A stretch of DNA of 7,955 nucleotides. Origin: Methanomicrobiales archaeon. GTDB taxonomy: Archaea; Halobacteriota; Methanomicrobia; Methanomicrobiales; JACTUA01. This document shows positions 1 to 5,546 of the stretch, in pieces. The stretch covers positions 1 to 7,955 of the forward strand of contig JAJRDC010000133.1 in the NCBI GenBank assembly GCA_028678635.1. The letters are read 5' to 3'. Position 1 is the stretch's first letter. Every line of letters starts with the position of its first letter. The notes beneath the pieces were generated by a model. The model did not search any database and was not told where the DNA came from. It saw nothing but the letters and a program-made list of their open reading frames with translations. The position numbers and the translations under genes were made by a program.

Positions 1-160
1 GATCCAGGCGTCCCTCCATTCCCACGTCACCCATGACCGGTGCCTGGAGGTGATCCTGCTCCGGGGCGAGGGCTCGGAGCTGAAGCGGGTGGCCGAGCGG
101 CTCATGTCCCAGAAGGGCGTGGAATCGGTGAAGCTCACCACCATCGCGGTGAAGGACTAG
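1..160 (+). CDS. nikR: Nickel-responsive transcriptional regulator NikR, C-terminal part (5' truncated by window edge)
   Basis: The frame opening at base 2 gives the last 52 residues of a protein ending in TAG at 158-160. It contains the block SLHSHVTHDRCLEVILLRG. This matches the nickel-binding part of the NikR C-terminal ACT-like domain, where two His residues in an HxH pattern and a Cys six residues after the second His supply the square-planar Ni(II) site. The remainder (a helix around AERLMSQKGVESVKL and a final strand) fits the end of that domain. NikR is a tetrameric ribbon-helix-helix repressor, usually of nickel uptake genes. The DNA-binding N-terminus and promoter lie outside the window. 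In a methanogen, nickel is needed for cofactor F430 and for hydrogenases. The stop TAG lies in a CTAG. The family call is firm; the regulated genes cannot be seen here. Confidence 0.9.
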   Translation, partial: IQASLHSHVTHDRCLEVILLRGEGSELKRVAERLMSQKGVESVKLTTIAVKD

Positions 161-189
161 CTCCGGATCACGGGGCGGCGAAATCCCTC

Positions 190-296
190 ACAGGTTATCC
201 CTGTTGAACGGTTCCTGTCGTACCCGAGAGTGGGAACCCTGCCTGTGGGCGTCGACAGGGACATTCCTCCTCCTCTCTCACAGGAGAGGCTCCTGT
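190..296. repeat. Cluster of seven ACAGG/CCTGT pentamers in inverted and direct orientation
   Basis: ACAGG occurs at 190-194, 255-259 and 280-284. Its complement CCTGT occurs at 200-204, 214-218, 242-246 and 292-296. By chance about 0.2 copies would be expected in 107 bases at even composition. They form three local stem candidates: 190-204 (5-bp stem, 5-nt loop), 242-259 (5-bp stem, 8-nt loop) and 280-296 (7-bp stem). Because the units are identical, alternative long-range pairings are also possible. Function is unknown; possibilities are a transcript 3'-end structure, a small RNA, or remnants of a small palindromic repeat. Confidence 0.55.
280..296. terminator. Perfect 7-bp hairpin, possible 3'-end structure
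   Basis: ACAGGAG at 280-286 and CTCCTGT at 290-296 are perfect reverse complements around a 3-nt loop. The hairpin lies 120 bases past the nikR stop and 55 bases past the DUF2098-like stop, in the convergent gap, so it could end or protect either transcript. No T-run follows on either strand, so it is not a classical intrinsic terminator and a termination role is only inferred. Confidence 0.3.
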
Positions 297-350
297 CCTC
301 CCGTAATCGCCCCTCGCGTCACCCGCCGCCGTACTGCGTCAAAGGAGGCT

Positions 351-641
351 TCAGCCTCCACCGTCACACATCTCGTCCAGGTGGGTGGTATCGGTGTGGA
401 GATTCCGTGCGAACTCCCGCTCCTCGGCGAGACGTTCTAGGTCGCCCTTCTCTGCCTTCGGGCCTGCCTTCCCCTTTCCCTCGTAGGTGACCAGCTGGTC
501 GATCCGGTAGAGGAGGTGGGTGCTGTCCAGCTCGGCGAAGGTTTCCTTCTCCATCTGCTCCAGCCGCACCACCTTCCCCACGGTACCGGTGCGGGGGTAC
601 CGGACCTGCATGCCGACGGCAATCTCTCCGGAGTACATCAT
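351..641 (-). CDS. DUF2098-like small archaeal protein, possible partner of MCR modification
   Basis: A 96-residue protein. Its N-terminal half (about residues 8-52) contains the pattern of the archaeal DUF2098 family: GMQVRYPRTGTVGKVVRLEQ, then a Thr/Phe strand leading to LDSTHLLYRIDQL. This looks like a small beta-barrel (KOW/SH3-like) module. The second half is charged and probably helical (KGDLERLAEEREFARN) and ends in a loose acidic tail with GGG. There is no signal peptide or membrane segment. The start is one of two adjacent ATG codons (641 or 638). The frame stays open far upstream, but only as antisense of ycaO. A TATA-like element 25 bases away suggests a leaderless or very short-leader mRNA, although a GGGGG stretch before the ATG could be a weak ribosome site. 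The function of the family is unknown to me. Divergent pairing with ycaO and closeness to nikR hint at a role around methyl-coenzyme M reductase, which is inference. Confidence 0.83.
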   Translation of the reverse strand: MMYSGEIAVGMQVRYPRTGTVGKVVRLEQMEKETFAELDSTHLLYRIDQLVTYEGKGKAGPKAEKGDLERLAEEREFARNLHTDTTHLDEMCDGGG

Positions 642-660
642 GATCCCCCTCTCGGCCAAA

Positions 661-670
661 GTATAAAAGA
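661..670. promoter_or_regulatory. Shared TATA element of a divergent, apparently leaderless promoter
   Basis: The 51-bp gap between the DUF2098-like start (641, -) and the first ycaO ATG (693, +) contains one AT-rich island in GC-rich surroundings. It reads TATAAAAG (662-669) on the + strand and TTTTATA on the - strand. Archaeal TATA centres lie about 26-27 bases before the transcription start. This places starts near 692 (+) and 639 (-), essentially on both initiation codons. Plausible BRE-like purines flank it: CCAAAG on the + side and GGAGA on the - side. No other TATA-like sequence is in the gap, so one element serving both directions is the simplest reading; start-site mapping is lacking. 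Confidence 0.6.
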
Positions 671-692
671 TCTCCTGCCGTACCTTCCGGAC

Positions 693-1922
693 ATGCCTCC
701 TGACATGCCTCCGGTCATGCCCATCACCCTGGCCCGGGAGGAGAAGCGCTCCCGTTCCGGCACCCACCGCACCCGGACCCCGGAGGAGACGCTCGCCGCC
801 GTTGTACCCCTCATGGAGGACATCGGGGTCACCGATGTGGTGGACCTCACCCCGCTCGATCGACTGGGGATCCCCTGCTTCGCGGCGATGCGGCCCAGCC
901 GGGCCTGGGGGTCGGTCCAGATCCACCCCGGGAAGGGGGCAGACCCGCTGCAGGCCCGGGTGTCGGCGATGATGGAGGCGGTGGAGCGGTTCTCGGCAGA
1001 GTACCGGGCAGACCCGATGCCGCTCGCGAGCTTCGAGGAGATCGGGGTGGCCCGGGCGGTGGACCCCCAGGACCTGATCCTTCCCCGCCGGCTGGCCATG
1101 GGCGAGAAGGTACACTGGACGGGGGGATGGGACCTCCTGAACGAGGAACCGGTGTGGGTCCCGGCCAACGCCGTCTATTACCCGTATGACTCCCGGGGCA
1201 TGGTGACCCCGCTCTTCCGCCCGGACCCGAACGGCCTGGGGGCCGGGAATACGCAGGAGGAGGCGATCCTCCACGGTCTCCTGGAGGTGGTGGAACGGGA
1301 TGCCCTCTCCGTGGCCACGCAGGCGAACCGGCTGGGGAAGCGCCTTGCCCTCCCTGAGAAGGGGATGGCCAGGGGTCTGTTGGACAGGTTCCAGGCGGCG
1401 GGCGTGGTTGTGTATCTCTGGCTGGTCCCGGGACGGACACGGGTACCGGTGGTGGCGGCGGCGGCGGATGATCCAGTGGCCCGGGACCCGGCGCTCCTTG
1501 TCACGGGCTCGGGTGCCCACACCGATCCCGAGATCGCGGCGATCCGGGCTCTCACCGAGGTGGCCCATTCACGGGCGATCCACTTCCATGGCGAGGGGAA
1601 GAATCCGGAGCGGCAGGAGATGGTGCAGCGGATCGGGTACGACCGGCTGAAGCGGGTGAACCGGGCCTGGTTTGCCGGGGCCGAGGAGATCCCTCTCGGG
1701 CAGGTCCCGGGGCCCGCCACCGATACCATCGATGGGGACATCCGTGCAGTGATGCAGGAACTGGAGGGGAAGGTAGAGCGGATCTGCATCTGCGACCTGA
1801 ACCGGACCGGGATCCCGGTGGTCCGGGTGGTGGTGCCGGGCATGGAGGTCTCCCACCTGAACGTGGACAGGAGCCGGTCGGCGGTGGCCTACTCCGGTGG
1901 CGGCCTCTCGGAACGGGTCTAG
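693..1922 (+). CDS. ycaO: YcaO-family McrA-glycine thioamidation protein (methanogenesis marker 1)
   Basis: A 409-residue cytoplasmic ATP-dependent enzyme of the YcaO family. In methanogens this member phosphorylates a backbone amide and, usually with TfuA, converts an active-site glycine of McrA to thioglycine. Visible blocks are MMEAVERFSAEY (residues 93-104), NGLGAGNTQEEAILHGLLEV (180-199) followed by VERDA, the AHSRAIHF block (291-298), and GIPVVRVVVPGME (373-385). The glutamates in the first two blocks and ERDA are the ATP/Mg-binding residues known in the family. The N-terminal GTHR...EETL segment is typical of the methanogen marker 1 group. There is no PxPxP C-terminus, as expected for a non-azoline YcaO. 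Three in-frame ATGs (693, 705, 717) lie at 12-base spacing. I chose 693 because the TATA element places transcription initiation there; 717 (protein starting MPITL) fits family N-termini and is a real alternative. No Shine-Dalgarno sequence is visible. No tfuA gene is in the window. The stop shares CTAG with the convergent neighbour. Confidence 0.94.
   Translation: MPPDMPPVMPITLAREEKRSRSGTHRTRTPEETLAAVVPLMEDIGVTDVVDLTPLDRLGIPCFAAMRPSRAWGSVQIHPGKGADPLQARVSAMMEAVERFSAEYRADPMPLASFEEIGVARAVDPQDLILPRRLAMGEKVHWTGGWDLLNEEPVWVPANAVYYPYDSRGMVTPLFRPDPNGLGAGNTQEEAILHGLLEVVERDALSVATQANRLGKRLALPEKGMARGLLDRFQAAGVVVYLWLVPGRTRVPVVAAAADDPVARDPALLVTGSGAHTDPEIAAIRALTEVAHSRAIHFHGEGKNPERQEMVQRIGYDRLKRVNRAWFAGAEEIPLGQVPGPATDTIDGDIRAVMQELEGKVERICICDLNRTGIPVVRVVVPGMEVSHLNVDRSRSAVAYSGGGLSERV
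1919..1922. other. Shared CTAG stop of two convergent genes
   Basis: The + strand TAG of ycaO occupies 1920-1922 and the - strand TAG of the HDAC-family gene occupies 1921-1919. Because CTAG is its own reverse complement, the two genes overlap by four bases and use the same tetranucleotide as stop. No room remains for separate terminators, so each mRNA must carry some antisense of the other's 3' end or terminate inside coding sequence. Confidence 0.9.
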
Positions 1923-2887
1923 AAGTAGCCCACCTTCCGCAGGACCCGTGCCACCTCTGCCGTGGAGGGCCGCGGGGGAGGGACCGGGACCGGCTTCCCC
2001 TCACCACGGAGCCCCCGGAAGATGGCACCAATGGCAGCCCCGTGGGAGGGGCCGTACCCGCCCTCCAGGACCAGGGCCACGGGGCAGCCGGCCGCACGCC
2101 GGGCGATCCGTGCCAGTTCCGTATAGTCGCCGGGTTCCAGGAGCATCGAGCCCTGCGGATCGTCCCGGAGGGCGTCCTGCCCGGCCGAGATGATCAGGAG
2201 ATCCGGACGGAACTGTGAGATCGCCGGGGCAAAGACCCCCCGGAAGATCAGGGCATAGTCTGCCAGGGTGGCACCCGGAAGGAGCGGAGCATTGAGGGTA
2301 TGCCCCTTGCCCGGACCCGTCCCGATCTCGTCGACCCAGCCGCTCCCGGGAAAGGCGTTCTGCTGGTGGATCGAACAGAAGAGAACCCGTTCGCTGCGGG
2401 AGAAGGCGGCCTGGGTCCCGTTGCCGTGGTGGAGGTCCCAGTCCAGGATGGCCACCCGGTCCACCCGGTCCAGGGCCCGGGCGGCGGCAACGGCGGCGTT
2501 GTTGAAGAGGCAAAAGCCCATTGCCCTCGCCGGTTCGGCGTGGTGGCCCGGAGGCCGGACCATGGCGAAACAGACCTCTCCCGAGAGCGCCCGTTCCGCG
2601 GCGGCGATGGCGGACCCCGCGGCGCAACGGGCTGCCCGGTAGGCCAGGGGGGAGATGAAGGTGTTCACGTCCAGGAACCGCTCTCCTCTGGCGATGACCT
2701 CCAGCCAGCGGAGGTACTCGGGGGTGTGGATCCGGGCCAGGTCGGCGTCGCTGCAAGGCGAGGGATCCCGCCACCGCACCCCCTCGGGAACTCCCGAGAG
2801 GGCATTCCGGAGCCGGTCCGCGGACTCGGGAGGCACCCCGCTGGCCGGGTGCAGGAAAATGTTCCCGGTGATGAGTGATATGCCCAC
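1919..2887 (-). CDS. Histone deacetylase-family zinc hydrolase (acetylpolyamine/acetoin-utilisation type)
   Basis: A 322-residue arginase/deacetylase-fold enzyme. It carries the full catalytic set: RPPGHHAEP with the His pair 115/116, GFCLFNNAAVAA (124-135), DWDLHHGNG (149-157) with zinc ligands Asp151 and His153, SAGQDALRDDPQG (234-246) with zinc ligand Asp238, and LEGGYG with the catalytic Tyr278. Family enzymes remove acetyl groups from lysine, polyamines or small amides. The substrate here is unknown; histones, Alba or polyamines are plausible in a methanogen. The usual SAGFD phenylalanine is Gln237. The start is GTG at 2885-2887 with a weak GAGG four bases upstream, and it agrees with the usual short N-terminus; no ATG competes near it. 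There is no signal peptide or membrane segment, so it should be cytosolic. It begins 26 bases after the aglB stop on the same strand and is probably co-transcribed with it. Its stop overlaps that of ycaO. Confidence 0.94.
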   Translation of the reverse strand: MGISLITGNIFLHPASGVPPESADRLRNALSGVPEGVRWRDPSPCSDADLARIHTPEYLRWLEVIARGERFLDVNTFISPLAYRAARCAAGSAIAAAERALSGEVCFAMVRPPGHHAEPARAMGFCLFNNAAVAAARALDRVDRVAILDWDLHHGNGTQAAFSRSERVLFCSIHQQNAFPGSGWVDEIGTGPGKGHTLNAPLLPGATLADYALIFRGVFAPAISQFRPDLLIISAGQDALRDDPQGSMLLEPGDYTELARIARRAAGCPVALVLEGGYGPSHGAAIGAIFRGLRGEGKPVPVPPPRPSTAEVARVLRKVGYF

Positions 2888-2909
2888 AGGGCCTCGCGGG
2901 GGGCTGGAA

Positions 2910-2921
2910 CCGTCTAGACGG
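2910..2921. repeat. 12-bp perfect palindrome over the aglB stop codon
   Basis: CCGTCTAGACGG reads the same on both strands and contains the aglB stop (2914-2916). Without a loop it is more like a dimer-protein binding site than a hairpin. It lies 23-34 bases before the HDAC-family GTG start. It may be a regulatory site for that gene or chance. Confidence 0.4.
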
Positions 2922-5514
2922 CCAGACCCTGGATCACCGCCTGCTCGGTGACGCTGAACTCCTGCCCGGTTCCCTCGATCCGGTACTTCCCCGTCGCCCG
3001 GACACCTGCAGGGCCACCCTCCGTGGAATACGGCACCACGAACTCCCCGTTCTCGCTCATCTGACGGTAGACGAAGCTGCGGCCGGTGTTCGTCACAAGG
3101 GGTACCTGGATGATCCCCTCGCCCCGGATCCGGGCACCCTTCACATACTCAAAGACCTTTACGTATTTTATTTCCGGTGCCCCTGCCTGACTGCCGCTGA
3201 AGACGTTGGTGGGCGACTCGTGGATCAGCCGGTAGTGGCGGAGCGCAGGGACCTGCTCGATGGGCAGGAAAATGATATCGGAGAGGGCTGTCGCGTGGCT
3301 CCCTACCGGTGCACGGGCATTGAAGGCATTCACCGCTGCTGCTGCCTCTGTCGCGTTCATCACCTTCGCTGCGGTGAGCACCGGGTACTGGGTGCCGGCC
3401 TTCTGGGGATCCATGTATTCCAGGTAGTAGACCCTGGAGGGATCGGTCAGGGATCCGTCGAAGTTGTGGAGCCGGGAGATCATGGTCTCGTAGTAGTGCT
3501 GGGTGAAGAACTCGATGGTCTCGTACCGCTCCGGATCCTCGGTGGAGGGATAGAGGAACATCGCCTGGTACGGGGCAGTGGACACCGTGGCGTTATACCA
3601 CGTGGACATGGCCCAGAACTTGGCCACGTCCATCTCGATATCGGTGACAACGTAGCGGGTCCCCAGACGGTCCGCAATTTCGCTGTTGGCATAGTCCTCG
3701 GACTCGGTCATGAAGTACGAGGCTGCCCCGTACGGACCGGCAACTCCCCTCTGGAAGGGGTTGGCATTGGGGATCCGCCGTGCGATGTAGGTAATCTGGT
3801 GCCCGTAGTCCCACCAGGACATCACGCCGTAGGCAGTCGCCGGGTAGGTATACGTGGCCTTTTCGTCAATGGCGTAATAATCAACGCCGGTATCCGGCGT
3901 ATTGGTCCCCATCCATTCCAGGGACTCGCGCCAGTCCTGGTTCATACGATGGCCTTCCAGGAACAGCGCATCCGTCTGGAGACTGGAGACCACGAAGAGG
4001 ATCCCGAGAACTGCAGCCAGCGCCACGACAGTGACCTTCAGGGCCGGGCTGGCGGCCTTGGGAGATGGCACCTGCTTCTGCCCCTTTTTCGCCCGTTTGG
4101 ACCCCTTCGCCTCCTTTCCAGCCCCCTCCTTCTTTGGCGTTTCCTTCTGTGAGCCGAGGCCGGTAAAGAATCGTATGGTTTCCTGCCCGCCCCATGCCCA
4201 CACGGTCCCGATGGCCATTGCCGCAAGAAGCGCGATGTTCACCGCCAGGTAATACTCGTAACGGACATGCTGGATGGTGGCGAAGAGCACGATCAGGGAC
4301 CAGACCAGCACATAGACCTGGTCCGGGTGCTCCTCCCGGTAATTCCGGTACAGGATGGCCAGGATCCCGCCCACCATCAGGAGGAGGCCGAACTGGAAGA
4401 CCGCCCAGGCCAGCTGCAGACTCCAGCCCCGGGCCTCCTGCACGGTCTGGGTCACCTCCTGCTGCCCGAAGAAGGCGAAGAGACTTGCGATCAGGATCCG
4501 GTACACGTCAGGCACGAGGAGGGCGAGGAGCAGCACGCCGCCCACGGCAGCCCCTGCCACGGCCAGGAGGAATGTAGTGGTCCCCTTCCCTTTCAGGTAC
4601 CGGGCCAGGGCCGCGAGACCGCCGGTGGCCACGATGATCATGAGGTAGGCATAGACATGCCCGATGGTGTACCGGGAGAGGTCCAGGCCCGGGTGCTTGA
4701 TACCGAAGAGGAGCAGCCCGATGATCGCGATCCCGAAAATGATCACATTCGCGAGCAGCAGGTAATCGCTGGATCTGTCCCGGTGGAAGTCCCAGAAGTA
4801 CTGCACCACCGTGAAGGCAGCCACGATCAGGGCAAAGAGGATCATCGTGGGCATGGTGAAGAGACCCAGGAGGTAGGCGCCGCCGGTGAGGGCTGCAAGG
4901 ATGGCCGGTAGTTTCAGGGTTTCAGGGCGGGAGAGATCCACGGGACTGGATTTCGTGTGGGCAAGGTACGTCAGGTACCCGAAGCAGAAGAGGGTGGAGA
5001 AGAGCACCTCCATCATGTGGTGGTCCGCGTACCCGAAGAGGGACCGCTGGAAGTACTGGCCTGCGATGATCGCGATGAAGAGCGCTGCGAGGAGGCCTGT
5101 CTTCCAGTCGGCTATCCTCCTGCCGATGAGAAAGACAAGGGGGACCATGAAGAAGGCGAGGATGGGGGGTGTCAGGAGGGCCACATAGATGATCTCATTC
5201 TGGGTTGCAGCCCCGGTGATGAGGCAGAGAGTGGCGATGAGCGTGGGAAAGAGCGGCCCCCAGTAGATCAACTCCCCGGTGGGGAAGAGGGTCATGGCAT
5301 CGAACCAGGCGTAGGCCGGGTAGTTGTGGAGGATCTGATCCACCTGCCGGAAGTTATAGAGGGGGTCATCGCTTCCGGACATGTCCAGCATGTCCGCCGA
5401 CCCCTGCGTGGAGAGCGGGGCCAGCCTGAGCCAGAGGGCCAGGAGGGCCAGGAGGATGACCGCAGCGGCCAGGAGATAGGGGAGATACCGTCGGTACTGT
5501 TCAGAGAGGGCCAT
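2914..5514 (-). CDS. aglB: Dolichyl-phosphate-linked oligosaccharide-protein glycotransferase AglB (STT3 family)
   Basis: An 866-residue membrane oligosaccharyltransferase that moves a lipid-linked glycan onto Asn of N-X-S/T sequons outside the cell. About 13 hydrophobic helices span residues 11-512, followed by a soluble domain. Known STT3 motifs appear in order: GSDDPLYNFR (metal ligand Asp50), WGPLFPT (85-91), GYADHH (Asp164, His166), the TIXE-type TVQE (357-360), VRYEYY (417-422), WWDYG (567-571) and the DK motif DVAKFWAM (629-636), which helps read the sequon Ser/Thr. A lysine-rich low-complexity stretch (about 456-485) precedes the last membrane helix, placing it on the cytosolic side by the positive-inside rule. 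The ATG start has a good GAGGAG ribosome site six bases upstream. The gene lies 32 bases after the glycosyltransferase stop and 26 bases before the HDAC-family start. The C-terminal beta-rich region after about residue 740 resembles the peripheral domains of AglB-L types. Confidence 0.95.
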   Translation of the reverse strand: MALSEQYRRYLPYLLAAAVILLALLALWLRLAPLSTQGSADMLDMSGSDDPLYNFRQVDQILHNYPAYAWFDAMTLFPTGELIYWGPLFPTLIATLCLITGAATQNEIIYVALLTPPILAFFMVPLVFLIGRRIADWKTGLLAALFIAIIAGQYFQRSLFGYADHHMMEVLFSTLFCFGYLTYLAHTKSSPVDLSRPETLKLPAILAALTGGAYLLGLFTMPTMILFALIVAAFTVVQYFWDFHRDRSSDYLLLANVIIFGIAIIGLLLFGIKHPGLDLSRYTIGHVYAYLMIIVATGGLAALARYLKGKGTTTFLLAVAGAAVGGVLLLALLVPDVYRILIASLFAFFGQQEVTQTVQEARGWSLQLAWAVFQFGLLLMVGGILAILYRNYREEHPDQVYVLVWSLIVLFATIQHVRYEYYLAVNIALLAAMAIGTVWAWGGQETIRFFTGLGSQKETPKKEGAGKEAKGSKRAKKGQKQVPSPKAASPALKVTVVALAAVLGILFVVSSLQTDALFLEGHRMNQDWRESLEWMGTNTPDTGVDYYAIDEKATYTYPATAYGVMSWWDYGHQITYIARRIPNANPFQRGVAGPYGAASYFMTESEDYANSEIADRLGTRYVVTDIEMDVAKFWAMSTWYNATVSTAPYQAMFLYPSTEDPERYETIEFFTQHYYETMISRLHNFDGSLTDPSRVYYLEYMDPQKAGTQYPVLTAAKVMNATEAAAAVNAFNARAPVGSHATALSDIIFLPIEQVPALRHYRLIHESPTNVFSGSQAGAPEIKYVKVFEYVKGARIRGEGIIQVPLVTNTGRSFVYRQMSENGEFVVPYSTEGGPAGVRATGKYRIEGTGQEFSVTEQAVIQGLAV

Positions 5515-5520
5515 GGAACG

Positions 5521-5526
5521 CTCCTC
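5521..5526 (-). promoter_or_regulatory. Ribosome binding site of aglB
   Basis: On the - strand GAGGAG, within GTGAGGAG, lies six bases before the aglB ATG and complements the archaeal 16S rRNA 3' end. It supports the chosen start and contrasts with the apparently leaderless pair at 641/693. Confidence 0.7.
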
Positions 5527-5546
5527 ACAAATATTGAGGCGGGGCG

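Larger units (their letters stand above)
161..350. other. Non-coding convergent intergenic region with clustered inverted repeats
   Basis: These 190 bases lie between the 3' end of nikR (+) and the 3' end of the DUF2098-like gene (-). No reading frame here has protein-like composition or a convincing start, and no tRNA- or rRNA-like sequence is visible. There is no T-run of the kind archaeal terminators normally show on either strand. The content is mainly short inverted repeats (described separately), pyrimidine-rich tracts around 264-279, and a GGTTCC (210-215) / GGAACC (233-238) pair. It could act as a structured 3' region for both flanking transcripts or contain a small RNA; neither is demonstrated. 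Confidence 0.6.

Noticed and set aside
161..350. tRNA or CRISPR array in the repeat-rich gap
   Set aside because: No T-loop-like sequence or cloverleaf is visible. The repeat units are only five bases long and irregularly spaced, unlike CRISPR repeats.
204..490. Small + strand ORFs of 78 and 86 residues in the nikR/DUF2098 gap
   Set aside because: The composition is Arg/Pro/Ser-rich without motif, they overlap the DUF2098-like gene in antisense, and they have no ribosome site or TATA element.
516..692. Upstream extension of ycaO to an ATG at 516
   Set aside because: The added residues are antisense to the DUF2098-like gene, do not look like family sequence, and would pass over the shared TATA element.
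642..1568. Upstream extension of the DUF2098-like frame to a 405-residue - strand ORF
   Set aside because: It runs antisense over ycaO with low-complexity Arg/His/Pro-rich translation. The family match starts only at about 641 and the promoter element lies inside the extension.
2875..4152. 425-residue + strand ORF antisense to aglB
   Set aside because: It is a shadow of the GC-rich aglB frame; the translation has no recognisable motif, while the opposite strand carries all STT3 motifs.
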